A stretch of DNA of 64,000 nt from Apium graveolens (taxonomy: Eukaryota > Streptophyta > Magnoliopsida > Apiales > Apiaceae). Shown in pieces: positions 12,079 through 25,555 of this stretch (position 1 is the first letter of the stretch; every line of letters begins with the position of its first letter). Below the pieces are notes generated by a model. That model did no database searches. It was not told where the DNA came from and was given only the letters and a program-made list of their open reading frames with translations. The stretch is from positions 44,760,506 through 44,824,505 of the forward strand of contig NC_133647.1 of NCBI RefSeq assembly GCF_009905375.1, in the 5' to 3' direction. A program made the position numbers and the translations under genes.

Positions 12079-15000
12079 TGTAATATCCGGGATATATCGT
12101 GTAATTATTTTTGATATTATTATGTGTGCCCAGTATCTATTCTGTGAGTTAATTGTTAAGTGTTATCTGTACTTGAATATTCAAAAATAATATTAATTGA
12201 GTATTTTAATTTTTATATGTCCAAAATAAAATATAGATAATTGTCATATCTTCCTAATTATTTTTATGTTGGTTTATGGATTTATAAGAATCATATGAAA
12301 TTTCTAAAATCTTTTTTCCGGGTAATTAAAATCTATTTTATAAAAACGGGAACCAACCGACGTCAACCGTTGTTACGTTTTTGGAACCCGAAACTCTTTC
12401 GAGAACTCCTTCCTAACCTAATTGAAATATTCCGAGCATATTCCATGTTCCGACATTTTCGATCCGGCTTACGGTTTGTCCTACGCGGGTCCCGGCGCAA
12501 CATTTTCGATACAATATTCGTTTCGGTAAATCAATAAAACCCGTATTCTCGATAAACGGGAGCTTTTTTTTAAACTATCCCAATTATCACTTCGTAATAC
12601 GTGTAACCAGGCGCTGAGACCAAGACCGCAGTACAAATTGTACTGATTTGGATAATTATCCCGAAAATCGATACCGTTTGGATCAGTTTTTACAAATAAA
12701 CGTACCGTTTTATATCCGGAATGATCCAACAGGATACTAATTTTCCATAATTATAAATAGCCTTTTACCGTATTTTATTTCGTATCAAAATCATTTGCAG
12801 ATAGTTAATTATATAATTTTCAGAGAAAAACCCTAATTACGTAAACTGTTCTAAGAATCAAATAGCAAAACGAAGGCGTTACCGATCTCTGTTTTTAAAG
12901 CTTGAGTAACCAAAACGAAGGATTTGAGGTGTTCTATCAGATTCTGAGCTTTGTTTCACTGCAGAAATTAAGGTTATTTTTCTAAAAATTTATTTATTTT
13001 CGAATTTATTTTATTAAAAATATGAATTTTTGTTCGGATGATTGTTTGTATAATTTGATGATTGCATGTTGTAGAGCTTGTTTTCCTGATGATTTTCATA
13101 TGTGATACGTCTGATTTGGAGTTAAATAACATGTTCAAATTTGAGTTTAATTTTCGATTTTCAAAATTAGGGTTTATAACCCGTATGAATGTTTTCAATT
13201 GAAATTTGGGGGTTTTTGATTCAGGGGTTATTAGCTGTTGATTTATAGTGGGTTGTGTTCCTTATAAAATTTACAATCGATTGATATATAGCTCGTTAAC
13301 AGAGGATGCTTGAATCGAAGGGAGTTGTGTTTTAAAGATTTGCGATGTTCGCCGGAAACCGGCGATGTTCTTGGCCAATTTCCGGCCAGAACAGGGATGA
13401 TTAGAATGTTTTGAATGCATGAACAAGTTCCTGGTGTTGGTGAGGTGAGGACGCCGGGATCGTCTTCTCCGGCCACCCCCGACTTTTTCCGGCGACTGTA
13501 CTGCAAAATTGCAGTTTGGTCCCTACAGTTTTGAAAACGATGCAGTTTGGTCCCTGTAATTTCCAGACTTTGCAAATTTAGGATTCCTGTTTATAAAATG
13601 TTTAAAAATCATATTTCCTATTTATTTTTATTATAAAAATTCATTTTTAATTTCTGAAAATTCTAAAAATTATTATTTTAATTCCGAAAATTATTTTTAA
13701 TTCACAAATAAATCTGAATTAATTAGTTAATTAATTTCAGTTAATTTCTAATTGATTAATTGGTCAATTAATTCGAAAATTAATTGATTAATTGATTTAA
13801 TTAATTATTAATTGATTTTTAATTAATTATTTAATTAGATTTAATTATTTAAAAATGATTTAAAAATTCCGAAAAATAGTTTCGAGCTCTAAAATATTAT
13901 TCTAAATTATTTCCAAGGCTCGATAATTATTCTAAAATTGTTTCGGAACCAGAATTGGCCAACCGAATCCTGTTTATTAACCCGAAATTGATCCAACGAC
14001 CCGTTTTAATTCCGAAAAATGTTTTAAAAATCATTTTAAATACCCGAAAGCATATTTATGACCCGAGATTTCTTTATAAATGATATGTCATTGATTACGT
14101 GATGTATTATGTGTTATACGTGACCTGTTGTTTGACTATCGGTCTATATATTCGGTGTTTACTTGGTTATTGCATAGATTTCAATCCGTTAATCGGATTT
14201 GGGTAAAACGAAGGGTAGATAGAAGTATGTGTTGAATAGAATTCTGTGAGTTGATGATTGATAGATGCTTATGATATGTGAGCAGAAGAGGCAAGGCATA
14301 GGAAAGGGAAACAGGTAGTTGAGGAGTAAGACGATTGTGATTGAAAGCAAGTGCAGGATAGTAAGCTAATATCAGGCAAGTGTTCTGAACTTTCTCGAGA
14401 TATTGTAATTCTTAATAGTCTTGTTGACATTGCAAGTGCTTTGAAGCACGGAAACCTAAATCCTGATTTCAGTTATTGTTCTTGAGCTATGAACCATATT
14501 CTTTCTTATCCATTGATTATTGTATACCCAAACAAGAACCACAAATCTACGATACTACTCCACAAATACATACAAACTAAATACCAGACACTGAACTGAA
14601 TTATTATATACTCAATCCATGATATCTTATGCTTTGAAAGACCAAATCCTTGAAACCATGAAATGTTGTTTCCTTTGTTATCCAATTCTTTCAATACCCA
14701 ACATTCAAGCTTTGAAAGTACCTTGTTGATCCTTACAAGGATTTAAACCCTTTCATTATTAAACATTTATTGTTGTTAATGATTTCAGTTATTGTTTATT
14801 ATTGCATATTCTGTTATTATGTTAGAATTGGATTGTTTTTATAAAATTGTGGACCAGATTCGTGGTCAGACCATATAATGGTCAAGTTAGGCCAATGTGT
14901 GTCTTGGATCCAGTAGTTAGAGCAATGCTGTGTGCCTTGCTCGGGGTTAGTGCGTGACTGATCAGCAGCCTAACCTTGGTTTTTAAATTAAAAGTATAAT

Positions 15001-15485
15001 ATCCAATTCTAAATCATAATCCATTATTCACTTGATATCATAACCATATTCATCTGATGATCATTATTCTCAGTTTTGTCATTGTGACTTGCTGAGCTAG
15101 TAGCTCATTTGTGCGATGTTGTTTATATTCTTTCCAGTTAAAAAGGAACCAGTTGGTAAAGAGGATCCCCAGTCCAGCGCGAGAGCTAGGGGTTCAGGTT
15201 GAGGAAACTGAGCTTGTTGGTTTCTTTTGAAATAATTTAAGTTTGTAAAAGTTTGTAATAATGTTTAATACTCAGTTTGAGTTTGAAATAGTTGGGATTT
15301 GAACAGTTTGTAATATATTAGTGTGTGTGGCTTGTGTGCATACTTTAACCTGTTGCGGTCCGTGGTGGTTGGTAAGTAGGGTCACTGCATATATTATTAT
15401 TATCTTTATTATTGTTATAAGCAGGTTATAATTAAGGTGTGTGTGTGGACCCCAAACTTCTGACCCGGGTTTGGAGGGCGCCACA
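12079..15485 (+). repeat. 3' LTR of the Tekay-like element
   Basis: The LTR is 3,407 bp and collinear with 2,859-6,288. The largest difference is a 24-bp gap near 13,438, where the 5' copy has an extra GTGTAGTGTTGATC-type stretch. Most other differences are C/T or A/G changes, as expected for methylated plant repeats. It ends GGCGCCACA at 15,485, followed by the CATAC duplicate. Confidence 0.95.
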
Positions 15486-18400
15486 CATACACCAGTTGAA
15501 ATGGAGACATACCAAGTGGAGTTTTGTATGCTGTTCTGTAAGCCCAAACAGCTTCATCGAGCTTTAAAGACCAATCCTTCCTTGACGGACAAACAACCTT
15601 CTCTAGAATGCGCTTGATCTCTCTGTTAGATACTTCTGCTTGACCATTTGTTTGCGGATGATAGGCCGTAGCAACTCGATGATTCACGTTATAACGCTGC
15701 ATCATAGAAGTGAACTTACGGTTGCAGAAATGTGACCCTTCATCACTTATGATTACTCGAGGCGTTCCAAACCTTGTGAAAATCTGCTTATGAAGAAAAT
15801 TCAACACTGCCTTTGCATCATTTGTCGGTAGAGCTTTGACTTCTACCCATTTTGAGACATAATCGACTGCCAGCAAGATGTACTGATTGTTGCAGGACGA
15901 GACATAAGGCCCCATGAAATCGATTCCCCAAACATCAAAGACCTCGACTTCAAGCATCACATTTAACGGCATCTTATCCTTTCTTGTCAAATTTCCCACT
16001 CTTTGGCAACGATCACACCTTAAAACAAATTGATGAGCATCCTTAAACAAGGTAGGCCAGAAAAAACCTGCTTGCAGAATACGAGCTGCCGTCTTCTCAC
16101 CACCATAGTGTCCTCCATAAACTGTGGAGTGGCAGTCTCGTAATATCCCCTCCGTCTCACAGAATGGGATACATCTCCTGATGATCTGGTCAGCTCCCTG
16201 TCTAAACAAATATGGTTCATCCCACATATACCACTTCACCTCATGCAGAAACTTCTTCTTTTGAGCTGTGGTCAAATTAGGAGGCATTATATTGCTGACA
16301 AGATAATTCAAAATATCTGCAAACCATGGCTCTTCCTCCTGAACTGCGAACAACTACTCATCCGGAAAAGATTCATTGATCAATATCTTATCATATGAAG
16401 TAGACTCGGGATTCTCCAATCTAGAGAGATGGTCAGCTACTTGATTCTCAGTACCTTTTCGATCCTTGATCTCTAACTCAAATTCCTGTAGTAAGAGCAC
16501 CCAACGAATGAGTCTCGGCTTCGAATCCTTCTTGGAAACCAAATAGCGAATGGCCGCATGATCAGTGAATACTGTCACTTTTGTCCCAAGCAGATAAGAT
16601 CGAAATTTTTCGAAACCAAAGACTATAGCCAAAAGCTCCTTCTCAGTAGTGGTGTAGTTCATTTGGGCCCCATTTAAGGTCTTGCTAGCATAGTAGACCA
16701 TATGAAAGAGATTATTCTTGCGCTGCCCAAGAACTGCGCCTACCGCATAATCACTCGCATCACACATCATCTCATAAGGCTCTGTCCAATTTGGTGTTGT
16801 AATAACTGGTGCAGTGATCAAACTCTTCTTAAGAGTCTCGAATGTCGTCAAACATTCATCATCAAATTTGAAAGACACATCCTTCTCAAGCAAGTTGCAC
16901 AGCGGCTTAGATATCTTCGAAAAGTCCTTGATGAAACGCCGATAAAAACCCGCATGACCAAGAAAACTACGGATTCATTTCACAGAAATAGGTGGTGGAA
17001 GATTTTCAATGACTCCCACCTTGGCTTTGTCCACCTCAAGACCCTTGCTAGAGACCTTATGCCCAAGAATAATGCCTTCACACACCATAAAATGACATTT
17101 TTCCCAATTGAGCACCAAATTAGTTTCCACACACCTTTTGAGCACGTCACGAAGATTATTCAAACATTCATCATACGAATGTCCAAAGACGGAGAAGTCG
17201 TCCATGAACACCTCAACATTATTGCCAATCATGTCAGAGAATATAGCCATCATACATCTCTGAAAAGTGGCCGGTGCGCCACATAACCCAAACGAAACTA
17301 TGTGAAAGGCAAACGTGCCAAATGGACAAGTGAAGGTAGTCTTTTCTTGATCCTCTGGTGCAATACAAATCTGATTATACCCCGAGTAGCCATCCAGAAG
17401 ACAATAATACTCATGACCAGCCAACCTGTCAAGCATCTTATCAATAAACGGAAGAGGGAAGTGATCCTTCCTCGTGGCCTTGTTCAACTTTCAGTAGTCC
17501 ATGCATACTCTCCATCCTGTGACTGTTCGAGTGGGGATGAGCTCATTCTTCTCATTTGCTACCACATTAATACCTCATTTCTTAGGCACACATTGCACGG
17601 GGCTCACCCAAGAAATGTCAGAGATAGGATAAATGATTCCTGCATCCAGCCACTTCAGAATTTCTTTCTTGACCACCTCTTTCATGATAGGATTAAGTCT
17701 GCGCTGTTGCTCAACAGTTGGCTTACTACCCTCCTCGAGCAGAATCTTATACATGCAATATGAAGGGCTGATCCCCTTGATGTCTGCTATGGTCCATCCA
17801 ATAGCCGATTTGAATTCTCTCAAAATCCTTAAGAGTTTGTCCTCCTCACTACCTGAAAGGTCAGATGCAATAATAATAGGTAATGTAGATGCATCACCTA
17901 AAAAAGCATACCACAAGTGTTCAGGCAATGGCTTAAGCTCCAAGGTGGGTGCTTCCTCAATTGATGGTTTGAGCTTTCTTTTAGCATTTTTGAGGTCAGA
18001 AGTACCAAGAGATTCAAACGGCATGTCCAGCTTTCCCCTCCAGGGAGAAGCATTAAGATATTATAATTGCTCATTGCCATCCTCATCATCACTGTCAAAA
18101 TCCCCCACTAAGGCCTTTTCTAATGCATCAGACATTAGCATATGATCGAGTTCTGAAGTAACCGCGGAATCAATCAAATCCACTTTTAAGCACTGCTCAT
18201 CTTCTGTAGGGAATTTCATTGCTTGGAATACATTGAAGGTCACATTCTGATCCTGCACCCTCATCGTAAGTTCACCTTTCTGCACATCTATCAAGGTACG
18301 GCCAGTAGCCAAGAAAGGTCTTCCCAAGATTATGGGAATCTTCTTATCTTCCTTGAAATCCAGAATAACAAAATCTGCAGGAAAGAAGAGCTTATCCACC

Positions 18401-18676
18401 TTGACTAGTACATCCTCCACTATGCCTCTTGGGTAAGTAATAGAAAGATCAGCCAATTGTAGAGACATGTAGGTGGGATTTGGATCAGGCAAATCCAACT
18501 TTTTAAAGATTGACAACGGCATCAGATTGATGCTTGCTCCCAAATCGCAAAGGCATTTGTCAAAAGATAACTTGCTAATGGTGCAAGGAATGGTGAAGCT
18601 ACCTGGATCTTTAAGCTTTGGAAGTAACTTTTGCTGCAGCACAGCACTGCATTCTTCTGTTAGAGCAACGGTCTAA
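15486..18676 (-). pseudogene. pol: pol of Athila A (protease, RT, RNase H, integrase core)
   Basis: On the minus strand one frame gives protease ([13 protein letters not shown], about 18,560), reverse transcriptase (17,900-17,000; CLLDGYSGYNQ and catalytic FMDD at about 17,205), RNase H (16,800-16,400; [22 protein letters not shown]) and integrase (HHCC finger with CDRCQRVG at about 16,005; core [15 protein letters not shown], and Glu in NGQAEVSN). The frame then runs into the Tekay insertion at codon YG of LVYGKE and continues at 2,858. In-frame stops include those near 18,061, 17,575, 17,495, 16,975 and 16,354. No frameshift is seen in this part. Confidence 0.92.
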
Positions 18677-20408
18677 AGGTCATCCAGTTTCACCTTCCTT
18701 GAAAGAATACTCTTCATAAACTTCGCATAACTAGGCATTTGCTCCAGAGCCTCAGCGAAAGGTATATTGATGTGAAGTTTCTTGAACACCTCCATAAACT
18801 TACTGAACTGCTTATCCAGCTTTTGTTGTTACAATCTCTTAGGGAAAGGTGGTGGAGGATAGAGCTATTTCTCCCCTGTATTACCCTCAGGCAGAGTGTG
18901 TTCAACAGTAGTCTTCCTTGGTTCCGCCGCTTTCTCTTTTTTCTTAACTTCTTCATCTCCAACTTCAGCTTCTCCTTCTTTTACCTTTTCAGCATCAGCA
19001 ACTTTCCCAGACCTTAAGGTAATATCCTTGACTTGCTCTTTAGCTTCCTTCCTGCCTGGCACTTTCGTGTCACTAGGAAGTGTGCCAGGTTGGCGATTGA
19101 GCACTGCATTGGCTATTTGACCGATTTAATTTTCCAAGGTCTTGATCGACACCACCTAACTCTTGCATAACAGCTTAAGTTCCTCAAAATCAGCACTAGT
19201 GGGTGCAGCTGCACCTCCCTGTTGAGGATATGATTGCCTTTGAGCATACTGCTGTGGTTGCTGAAATCCAGGTGGATTGAACTGTTTACTCACACCTTGC
19301 TGATATGGTGGATGAATAGCATTCTGATTATTACCCCAACTAAAATATGGATGATTTCTGTTGTTAGGATGATAAGTAGCTGGCACAAGCTACTGTTGTC
19401 GCTGATAATTGTTCACATACTGAACAGATTTGTTAACAAGAGAACACTGATCCGTAGTATGAGAACCTGCACAAAGCTCACAGACCATAGCTATTTGATT
19501 GACTCCATAGGTAGCTAGAGAATCGACCTTCATAGACAACGCTTGGAGCTGCGCGGCAATAGCGGTGGCTGCATCGACTTCCAGAATACCTGCTACCTTC
19601 CCAGACATCATCCTTTGAGTTGGGTTTTGATGCTCATTTGCAGCCATAGTCTCAATAAGATTATAAGCCTCAGTATAGCTTTTGGCCCACAAGGCGCCTC
19701 CAGCTGCTGCATCGAGCATGGGCCGAGATTGGGCCCCTAAACCATTATAGAAACCAGTGATCACCATCCAATCGGGCATTCCATGATGTGGACATTTTCT
19801 CAACATTTCCTTGTAGCATTCCCAAGCTTCGCACATAGATTCTGTAGGTTGCTGCACAAACTGAGTATGAGCACTCCTCATAGCAGCAGTCTTGGCCATT
19901 GGATAAAACTTCACCAGAAACTTTTACGCAAGATCTTGCCAAGTAGTGATGGACCCAGCTGGTTCAGAATGTAACCAGTCCTTAGCTTTATCCCTCAGTG
20001 AGAATGGGAAAGCCTCAGCTTGATAGCCTCATCAGTCACACCATTATATTTGAAAGTACTATAGATCTCGACAAAATTCCTTATGTGCATGTTGAGGTCT
20101 TCAGTCGCAGCTCCTCCGAAAGAAACAGAGTTCTGTACCATCTGAATAGTGCCTGGCTTGATTTCAAAGGTGTTAGCTTGGATAGCCGGATGAAGAATGC
20201 TTGACTGAAAGTCATCAATTTTAGGCCGAGAAAAGTCCATAAGTGCTGGATCTGCCGGAACAATACGATCAACCATGATTACTGGCTCTTTCTGCTCACT
20301 TCCTGAATCTGAATCTTCAAAGTCTATCTTCTCCGGAATATCAAGAACTTCGTCTGTCTCCTCAGCTGTATCTAAAGTCCTCTTGCGAGTACGAGAACAA
20401 GTTTGCAT
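18677..20408 (-). pseudogene. gag: gag of Athila A
   Basis: The ATG at 20,408 (MQTCSRTRKRT) opens an acidic N-terminus followed by the gag core (AIQANTFEIKPG, NMHIRNFVEI, then CPHHGMPDWM and YNGLGAQSRPMLD). A zinc-finger-like CELCAGSHTTDQC lies at about 19,480, followed by a Gln/Pro-rich stretch. The frame shifts at about 19,995-20,015, and stops occur near 19,923, 19,390, 19,156, 19,126, 18,865, 18,830 and 18,674. It would supply the particle protein of an Athila element. The same domains occur in element B at 48,171-49,900. Confidence 0.88.
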
Positions 20409-20521
20409 AAACGCTCGCTAAAGTACCTGAAACACAACCGGAAACAATAAGTAACACGTCTTAATCACTGAGTCCTAACGACCAATGATGGTAAGTACAT
20501 AAACTAAACAAATACGCCGAG

Positions 20522-20539
20522 TCCCCGGCAGCGGCGCCA
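20522..20539 (-). promoter_or_regulatory. Primer-binding site, tRNA-Asp (Athila A)
   Basis: The minus strand reads TGGCGCCGCTGCCGGGGA, complementary to the 3' end of plant tRNA-Asp with one mismatch. This primer is characteristic of Athila and some Tat elements. It begins six bases from the LTR edge. Confidence 0.9.
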
Positions 20540-20547
20540 AAAACTTG

Positions 20548-21118
20548 TTAGGGCGAAAACACGCGCTAAATTCACACAAGTATACGCGTTCGCAAGTAAT
20601 ATAGAATACTTTCTAATTCGTTCCCACAGAAAGTCAGACTAATTATGTTCAATTAAACTCACTCACCAATGTATGATTACTTCTCAATGTTAAGACAATA
20701 ACACTTAGATTTGATTAACTAATTATGAACTATCTACTAGAATTAAACACTTAATTAACACTTAGAATTAACAATATTAAAACACTCATGAGATCACAAC
20801 TTCATTACTACTTCCTTCAGTAGTCATTGTTATTACCCTTAGCATGCAACAACGATGATATTAATCGAATAACACGAAACTGATAAAAACCAACTTTCAT
20901 TGTACTAATACCATTCTACCAAACATCCACAATTAAGATAGAAGTTGAATAGGCATCAATTATGTTAAGTCCCTATATGTCTACAGAAATTGACAACATA
21001 ATAATTTAAGAACAAGTTATTCCTTTTGATTATACAGGGAGAATAAAACGGTTAGAGTTACCCACTAATCATGCAGACTCGTACATGAACCTATGCTAGC
21101 ATGGCAAGTTCTAAATCT
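20548..21118 (-). repeat. Left part of the shared Athila LTR
   Basis: This is the PBS-proximal (R/U5) side of the LTR in element orientation. It holds no gene. It matches 50,037-50,620 of the LTR of B, for example ACAAGTATACGCGTTCGCAA near 20,577 and 50,070. Confidence 0.85.
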
Positions 21119-21600
21119 CGAGTGTATGCAAAAGGAATGTGGAAGCCTATTCAACTGGGTTTTAGAGCAACAGATGTTTGAATTGATTATCCGTCGGGTA
21201 CATGATCATCCGTCGAGTTGCCTTGCTGATCATCCGTCGAGTGGCATTGTTGTTTATCTGTCGGGTAGCTATCTGGCACTTGACTTTATTTCATTTATGC
21301 AGAATTACAAGACATCATCTATGTACAATTAATCAACCTATTCTGCATATCTATTTAAAGTCAACATGACTTGAGTACTACTACAGAATCTAAACAAGGT
21401 GTATGCAGAAATGTTCTATAGACTCATTATTACACAAGCTACTCACTCGATGGATAATTAATCATCATCCGTCGGGACTATATTGAGTCATCCGTCGGGA
21501 CTATATTCCTTATCCGTCGAGTGCTACATTTTTCACTAAGTAAAATCTACTAAGGTGTTTTGTTAATGAAATCATCAAGTTCACAACATATCCACAACAA
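21119..21600 (-). repeat. Inverted fragment of a copia LTR with repeated CCGACGGATGA motifs
   Basis: The reverse complement of this stretch aligns with the start of the copia solo LTR at 44,451 to about 44,945 (shared ATATGTTGTGAACTTGATGA, AACAAAACACCTTAGTA, AAGTCATGTTGACT, GATGTCTTGTAATTCTG). It ends CCACAACA at about 21,600, the expected LTR terminus. The 3' half of the LTR is missing. About seven copies of the core CCGACGGAT (plus strand ATCCGTCGG) lie in two clusters, 21,185-21,270 and 21,445-21,525. It abuts the Athila LTR without a target duplication, so it is a truncated relic. Confidence 0.72.
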
Positions 21601-24600
21601 CTTATTAAATCACTTGTTAAGTTAATTTTTCAAGACTGGTTTGTAAGTGTGGGATATCATTTATTGCATATTAGTTGGAAATCCCATCTGTAAGGAATTC
21701 TTAATATAAGTTCACCAGTATTAAATCTTCAATATTTAAAGGATTTGTGAATTCATCAGTAATCCAGTACCTCGTACTTAGTGCTACTATCTTGATTATC
21801 ATGATTACAATGTCATATACATTTGTGGTAGTTAAGTATTATAGGATTAAGTTTGAATATTATTTTAATTGATTTAAATTATAATGGTAGACAATTCCAT
21901 TCCATATCAGTCTCATAATTTAAATTATATTAGAATAATATGCAGCATAGTTATTTGTAATATGTACAAATAATTGTGATACTTTTAGTATTAGTGATAT
22001 TATTTAGAATTTTTGTTCTAAGTAATCAATGCTTATTTCTAAAATCACTAATATTTAAAGTTGAAGTATTTTCTAAGTGATGTATAAAACTCTCAATATT
22101 TTATATGTTTAGAAAGTATTTCTAAAATTACTAATTATCCAGAGAGTGATTGCCATGTATATAAGTCATATATCCTTTTGGTGATCATTCAAGGATAATT
22201 ATAAATATTTAAGTGCTAGTATCTAACTCATAGATATTTAGTATTTATTTATTCAATATCTATTTTGGGTAGTTTGGATTATGGAAATTGAAGCAATTCA
22301 ATGATTTTATTTGCTCCATAATTCAAACTAACTTAAAATAAATAAGCAGCATGAATGATTATAACTAAATATGTCAACAATTGATATCTAGTAAATTGAT
22401 TATAACTTATGTGTTATAAGTTAATTATGAGATTTTGGTTTTAGTGAATTTAGCAATGATTACATCTCAAGAATTTACTAAAATCAGAATATGATTGTAG
22501 TATGATTAGTTGTATGCAAATTCTTGACTTACATCAGTTAATGATATTTAGTTAAGAGTTCAACTATGAACTAATTGTGAAGTATTAGTATTTGTGGTAT
22601 TATTTAGAACTCCTCTAAGTAATCAATGTTTATCTTCAGTCTTTTGTACTAATATACAAAGTGTGGAAAATTTTCTCAAGTACAACTATGGTTAAAATGT
22701 TTGATTGCATTATTAGAAGTAATCATATGTTGTCAACTTAAAATAATTTTTATACTTACTTGCAAATTCCTAAATACTTTGATATAGATGTAATACTTAG
22801 TGGATCAAAGTATATGGAACTTAGAATATTTTTCTAAAATTGCAAACAAGACAATGTTGGTTAATGTTGCTTTATTTATCGAACCCGTATTGTTTGAGAT
22901 ACTAAAGTTGTTAGGAGTTAACAATTGTATGATATATGAAATTGAATGCTGATGTCTTTTTTTATAGATAATTGGTATTTAATTCATTGATATCTTATTT
23001 TAATATTTAAAATAAGATGCAGCATAATTATTGGTATCCAAAGTACTTGACAAGTATCAGACAATGATATATTGTTAATATTTTATTGCAGATAATTGTG
23101 AGATTTTAAGTTCTAGTGGATTTATATGAGTTGTTATATCTGACATATTCACTATAATTTGAAATCAGTAGCATAGTCCTTCTTATTAAGATTATTTATC
23201 AATAAACAATATGGTTGGTAATAATTTTATAAAGATAGATTATGGAGCTTTTGATATGAATGAGAATTGCTTAGACTTTACCCTAAGTGATCAATGCTTT
23301 TACAAAAACTCATTCATCTTGAAAGACAAAATCTTTCTTTCTCTTCTTAATACTGCTAGGTCATCAGTCTGTGTTTTATCAAATCATTTATCTTTTAGGC
23401 ATAAAAACAGAATTGTGCAGTCGAACAGTTTTATGAGAAAATCAAACTTCTTTCTACAGTGCTGATTGCTTATTTTACTAAAATCTTTTTAAAATCACTA
23501 TTGTACATCATTTCTTTCAATAGATTAAATGCATAATGTTCATTCATTATAGATCTTAAGTGCATTTTATCTCTATATTGCCATATGCTCTGTTATACAG
23601 GTTCAGCCTCCAATGGCCTTCTTTCATTTGATAGTCATGAGGTTGAAAACCCACAACATCTATCCCAGACTGTAAAGACCAACACAGAAACTGAACCAAC
23701 CAACACTCTCTTACCCCTAAAATGAAGCATGAATGAGCGTGAGGGAGAAAGTGCCTTAGTGCACCACATAAGGAAGGTTCTGAAGTCAACCCAGCAGCTC
23801 TGTCTCCTACAAAGATGAGTAGTATTTAAACCAAGGCAACTGCTAGACCCCATACATCTTCTCAAAAAGACGTAATGGCTGAAAAGGCACAGAAACAATT
23901 ACTAGATTCATCCTCTCAACAGGGTGCATCTATTGAAATTCACCTGTCGTCCAGGGTATCCGATGTAGTGTCACCACCTCAAACATAAACAATTCTTGAT
24001 GCATAAGGATAGGTTATACACACAAAGGAAGAGTTGATGGAAATAAGAGTTTCGACCATTTTAAGGTCAGAATCGATTGCTCAAGGTTCTTTAATGGAAC
24101 AATTACCTTTACAGGTGTTAGGAGAGGATACTGATCCAATAGCCATATCTCAGTAGTCAGTGTCTACCTCCCCAGGCTTAAATCCCCTGGATGCATCTGT
24201 GGATAGTGGATCTGACATAGGTGTAGATTGACAACTTGTTGACAATGATTCAGATTTAGTTGATGAGTTACATGGAAATATCTTCACAGATATTAGAAGG
24301 AAACTTTGATCTTTATGCTAAATTCTTTGGATCATTGTTTACCTTCCCAGAGTTCAAATCTGGAACCCTAGAAGGGAAACTAGCAACTTGTAGATAATAA
24401 CTCAGATTCTTCCGACGAGTCTAACAAGGATGAGGATTTGCGAACTCCCATTGCACCACCTGTGACCTCCTTAAGGATGGCTAAGGTGATTTTCCTTGTA
24501 GGTACAGCTGGATTTTGGAGCTATGAGAGGAGTGATACACTTCTGAGAATGAGTGTAAACATGAGTGGAGAGAAGAGTGAAACACATGTGAGGTACACAA

Positions 24601-25555
24601 AACAGAATCGCACACTCACAGTAAGGAAGAAGGAGAAACACCATATCCCATTCCCTATCCCTAAACATGGTTCTTGATACTTCGGGTCTCGAATCTATTT
24701 ATGATTGGAACCTAACTCTTAAGGACCTAACATTTAAAGATTGGATAAGAATACTTCGGGACCTAACAAGCAAACAATTAGTAACAATTGGTGATCTCAC
24801 ATTTGGGAGGTATAAGGAGTAAGGAAGATTGGTGAACATGATGATCAACAGTGAAGCCATTTTACAGAATTTAAAGGGACATGGTTGATTAGGCTCTGAC
24901 TTGTTATTTTTTTCCAACCAAGTAAAATATGAGAACTCCTTCAGATGTTAGCATACATTCCTTCTTTAAGGGGAGATAAAAGCTTAAGTAATAGTTTGGA
25001 GGATTCCTCAACTAAGGGGGAGGAATAGGAGGTAGGAGGAAAAAGGTAAAGCAAATAACCACAACACCATTGTTGTTTGTAAATACGGAGCCTATTGTAT
25101 GGGAGAGGTGGTAAATACGAAGGTGATTTCCTAATGATCAGAAGAAGTGGTTTGGTTCATCACTATTCTTAATAAGGGGAGAAGCTGTTTTCCAAAAGGG
25201 GAGTACCATTGGTTTGTATCTGCGGATCCTATTGTACGGGAGAGGTGGTAAACGAAGGTGATCTCCTTTAAATAGTTGATTCCCATAGGGGGAGAAGCAA
25301 GAGAGATATGTGCTTCTCAAAAAGAAATATGGTTGTACAAAAGAAGCTGCTGATGATTACTTCAAGACTGAGAAGTATTATCCGACAGAGATTTGAAGAA
25401 CCAAGGAAATGAAGATGAAACTACTTGAAGCTCAGTTCAGTGCTAGAGGAACAACAGCTCGTGAACAGCTGAATCGAGGTTAGTCGTCTGTGAACCAGAC
25501 CAGTTGCACTAGGCGTCAACAGCTCGTGAAAGGAATCTGGGTATTATTTATAGAA
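21601..25555 (+). other. Decayed non-coding and ORF-remnant part of an unclassified retroelement
   Basis: The first 1.6 kb is AT-rich with no credible ORF. From about 23,600 to 24,450 the plus strand codes, in broken pieces, for Ser/Gln-rich low-complexity protein (for example AEKAQKQLLDSSSQQG at about 23,880) that recalls the 3' ORF of SIRE-like elements; this is a weak resemblance. A near-duplicate phrase, CCTATTGTATGGGAGAGG at about 25,090 and CCTATTGTACGGGAGAGG at about 25,228, is a short direct repeat. GGGGAGA runs at 24,970-25,300 look like relics of a purine-rich 3' end. No RT, integrase or protease was found. Confidence 0.4.

Larger units (their letters stand above)
2859..15485 (+). 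mobile_element. Tekay/Del-like chromovirus (Ty3/gypsy), complete, with 3.4 kb LTRs
   Basis: The element is bounded by two long direct repeats (2,859-6,288 and 12,079-15,485) that start TGTAATATCC and end GCCACA. The 5-bp target duplication CATAC is perfect (2,854-2,858 and 15,486-15,490). The interior holds an initiator-Met PBS, a short ORF, a single gag-pol frame with a C-terminal chromodomain, and a purine tract next to the 3' LTR. A chromodomain after integrase and very long LTRs are typical of the Tekay (Del) lineage. By eye the two LTRs differ at about 70 positions in 3.4 kb (near 2 percent), plus a 24-bp gap, so the insertion is fairly recent. It sits in the integrase of Athila A. Confidence 0.95.

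Noticed and set aside
23211..23465. An 84-codon open frame in the decayed insert
   Set aside because: It has no domain, lies in AT-rich decayed sequence, and has no supporting neighbour.
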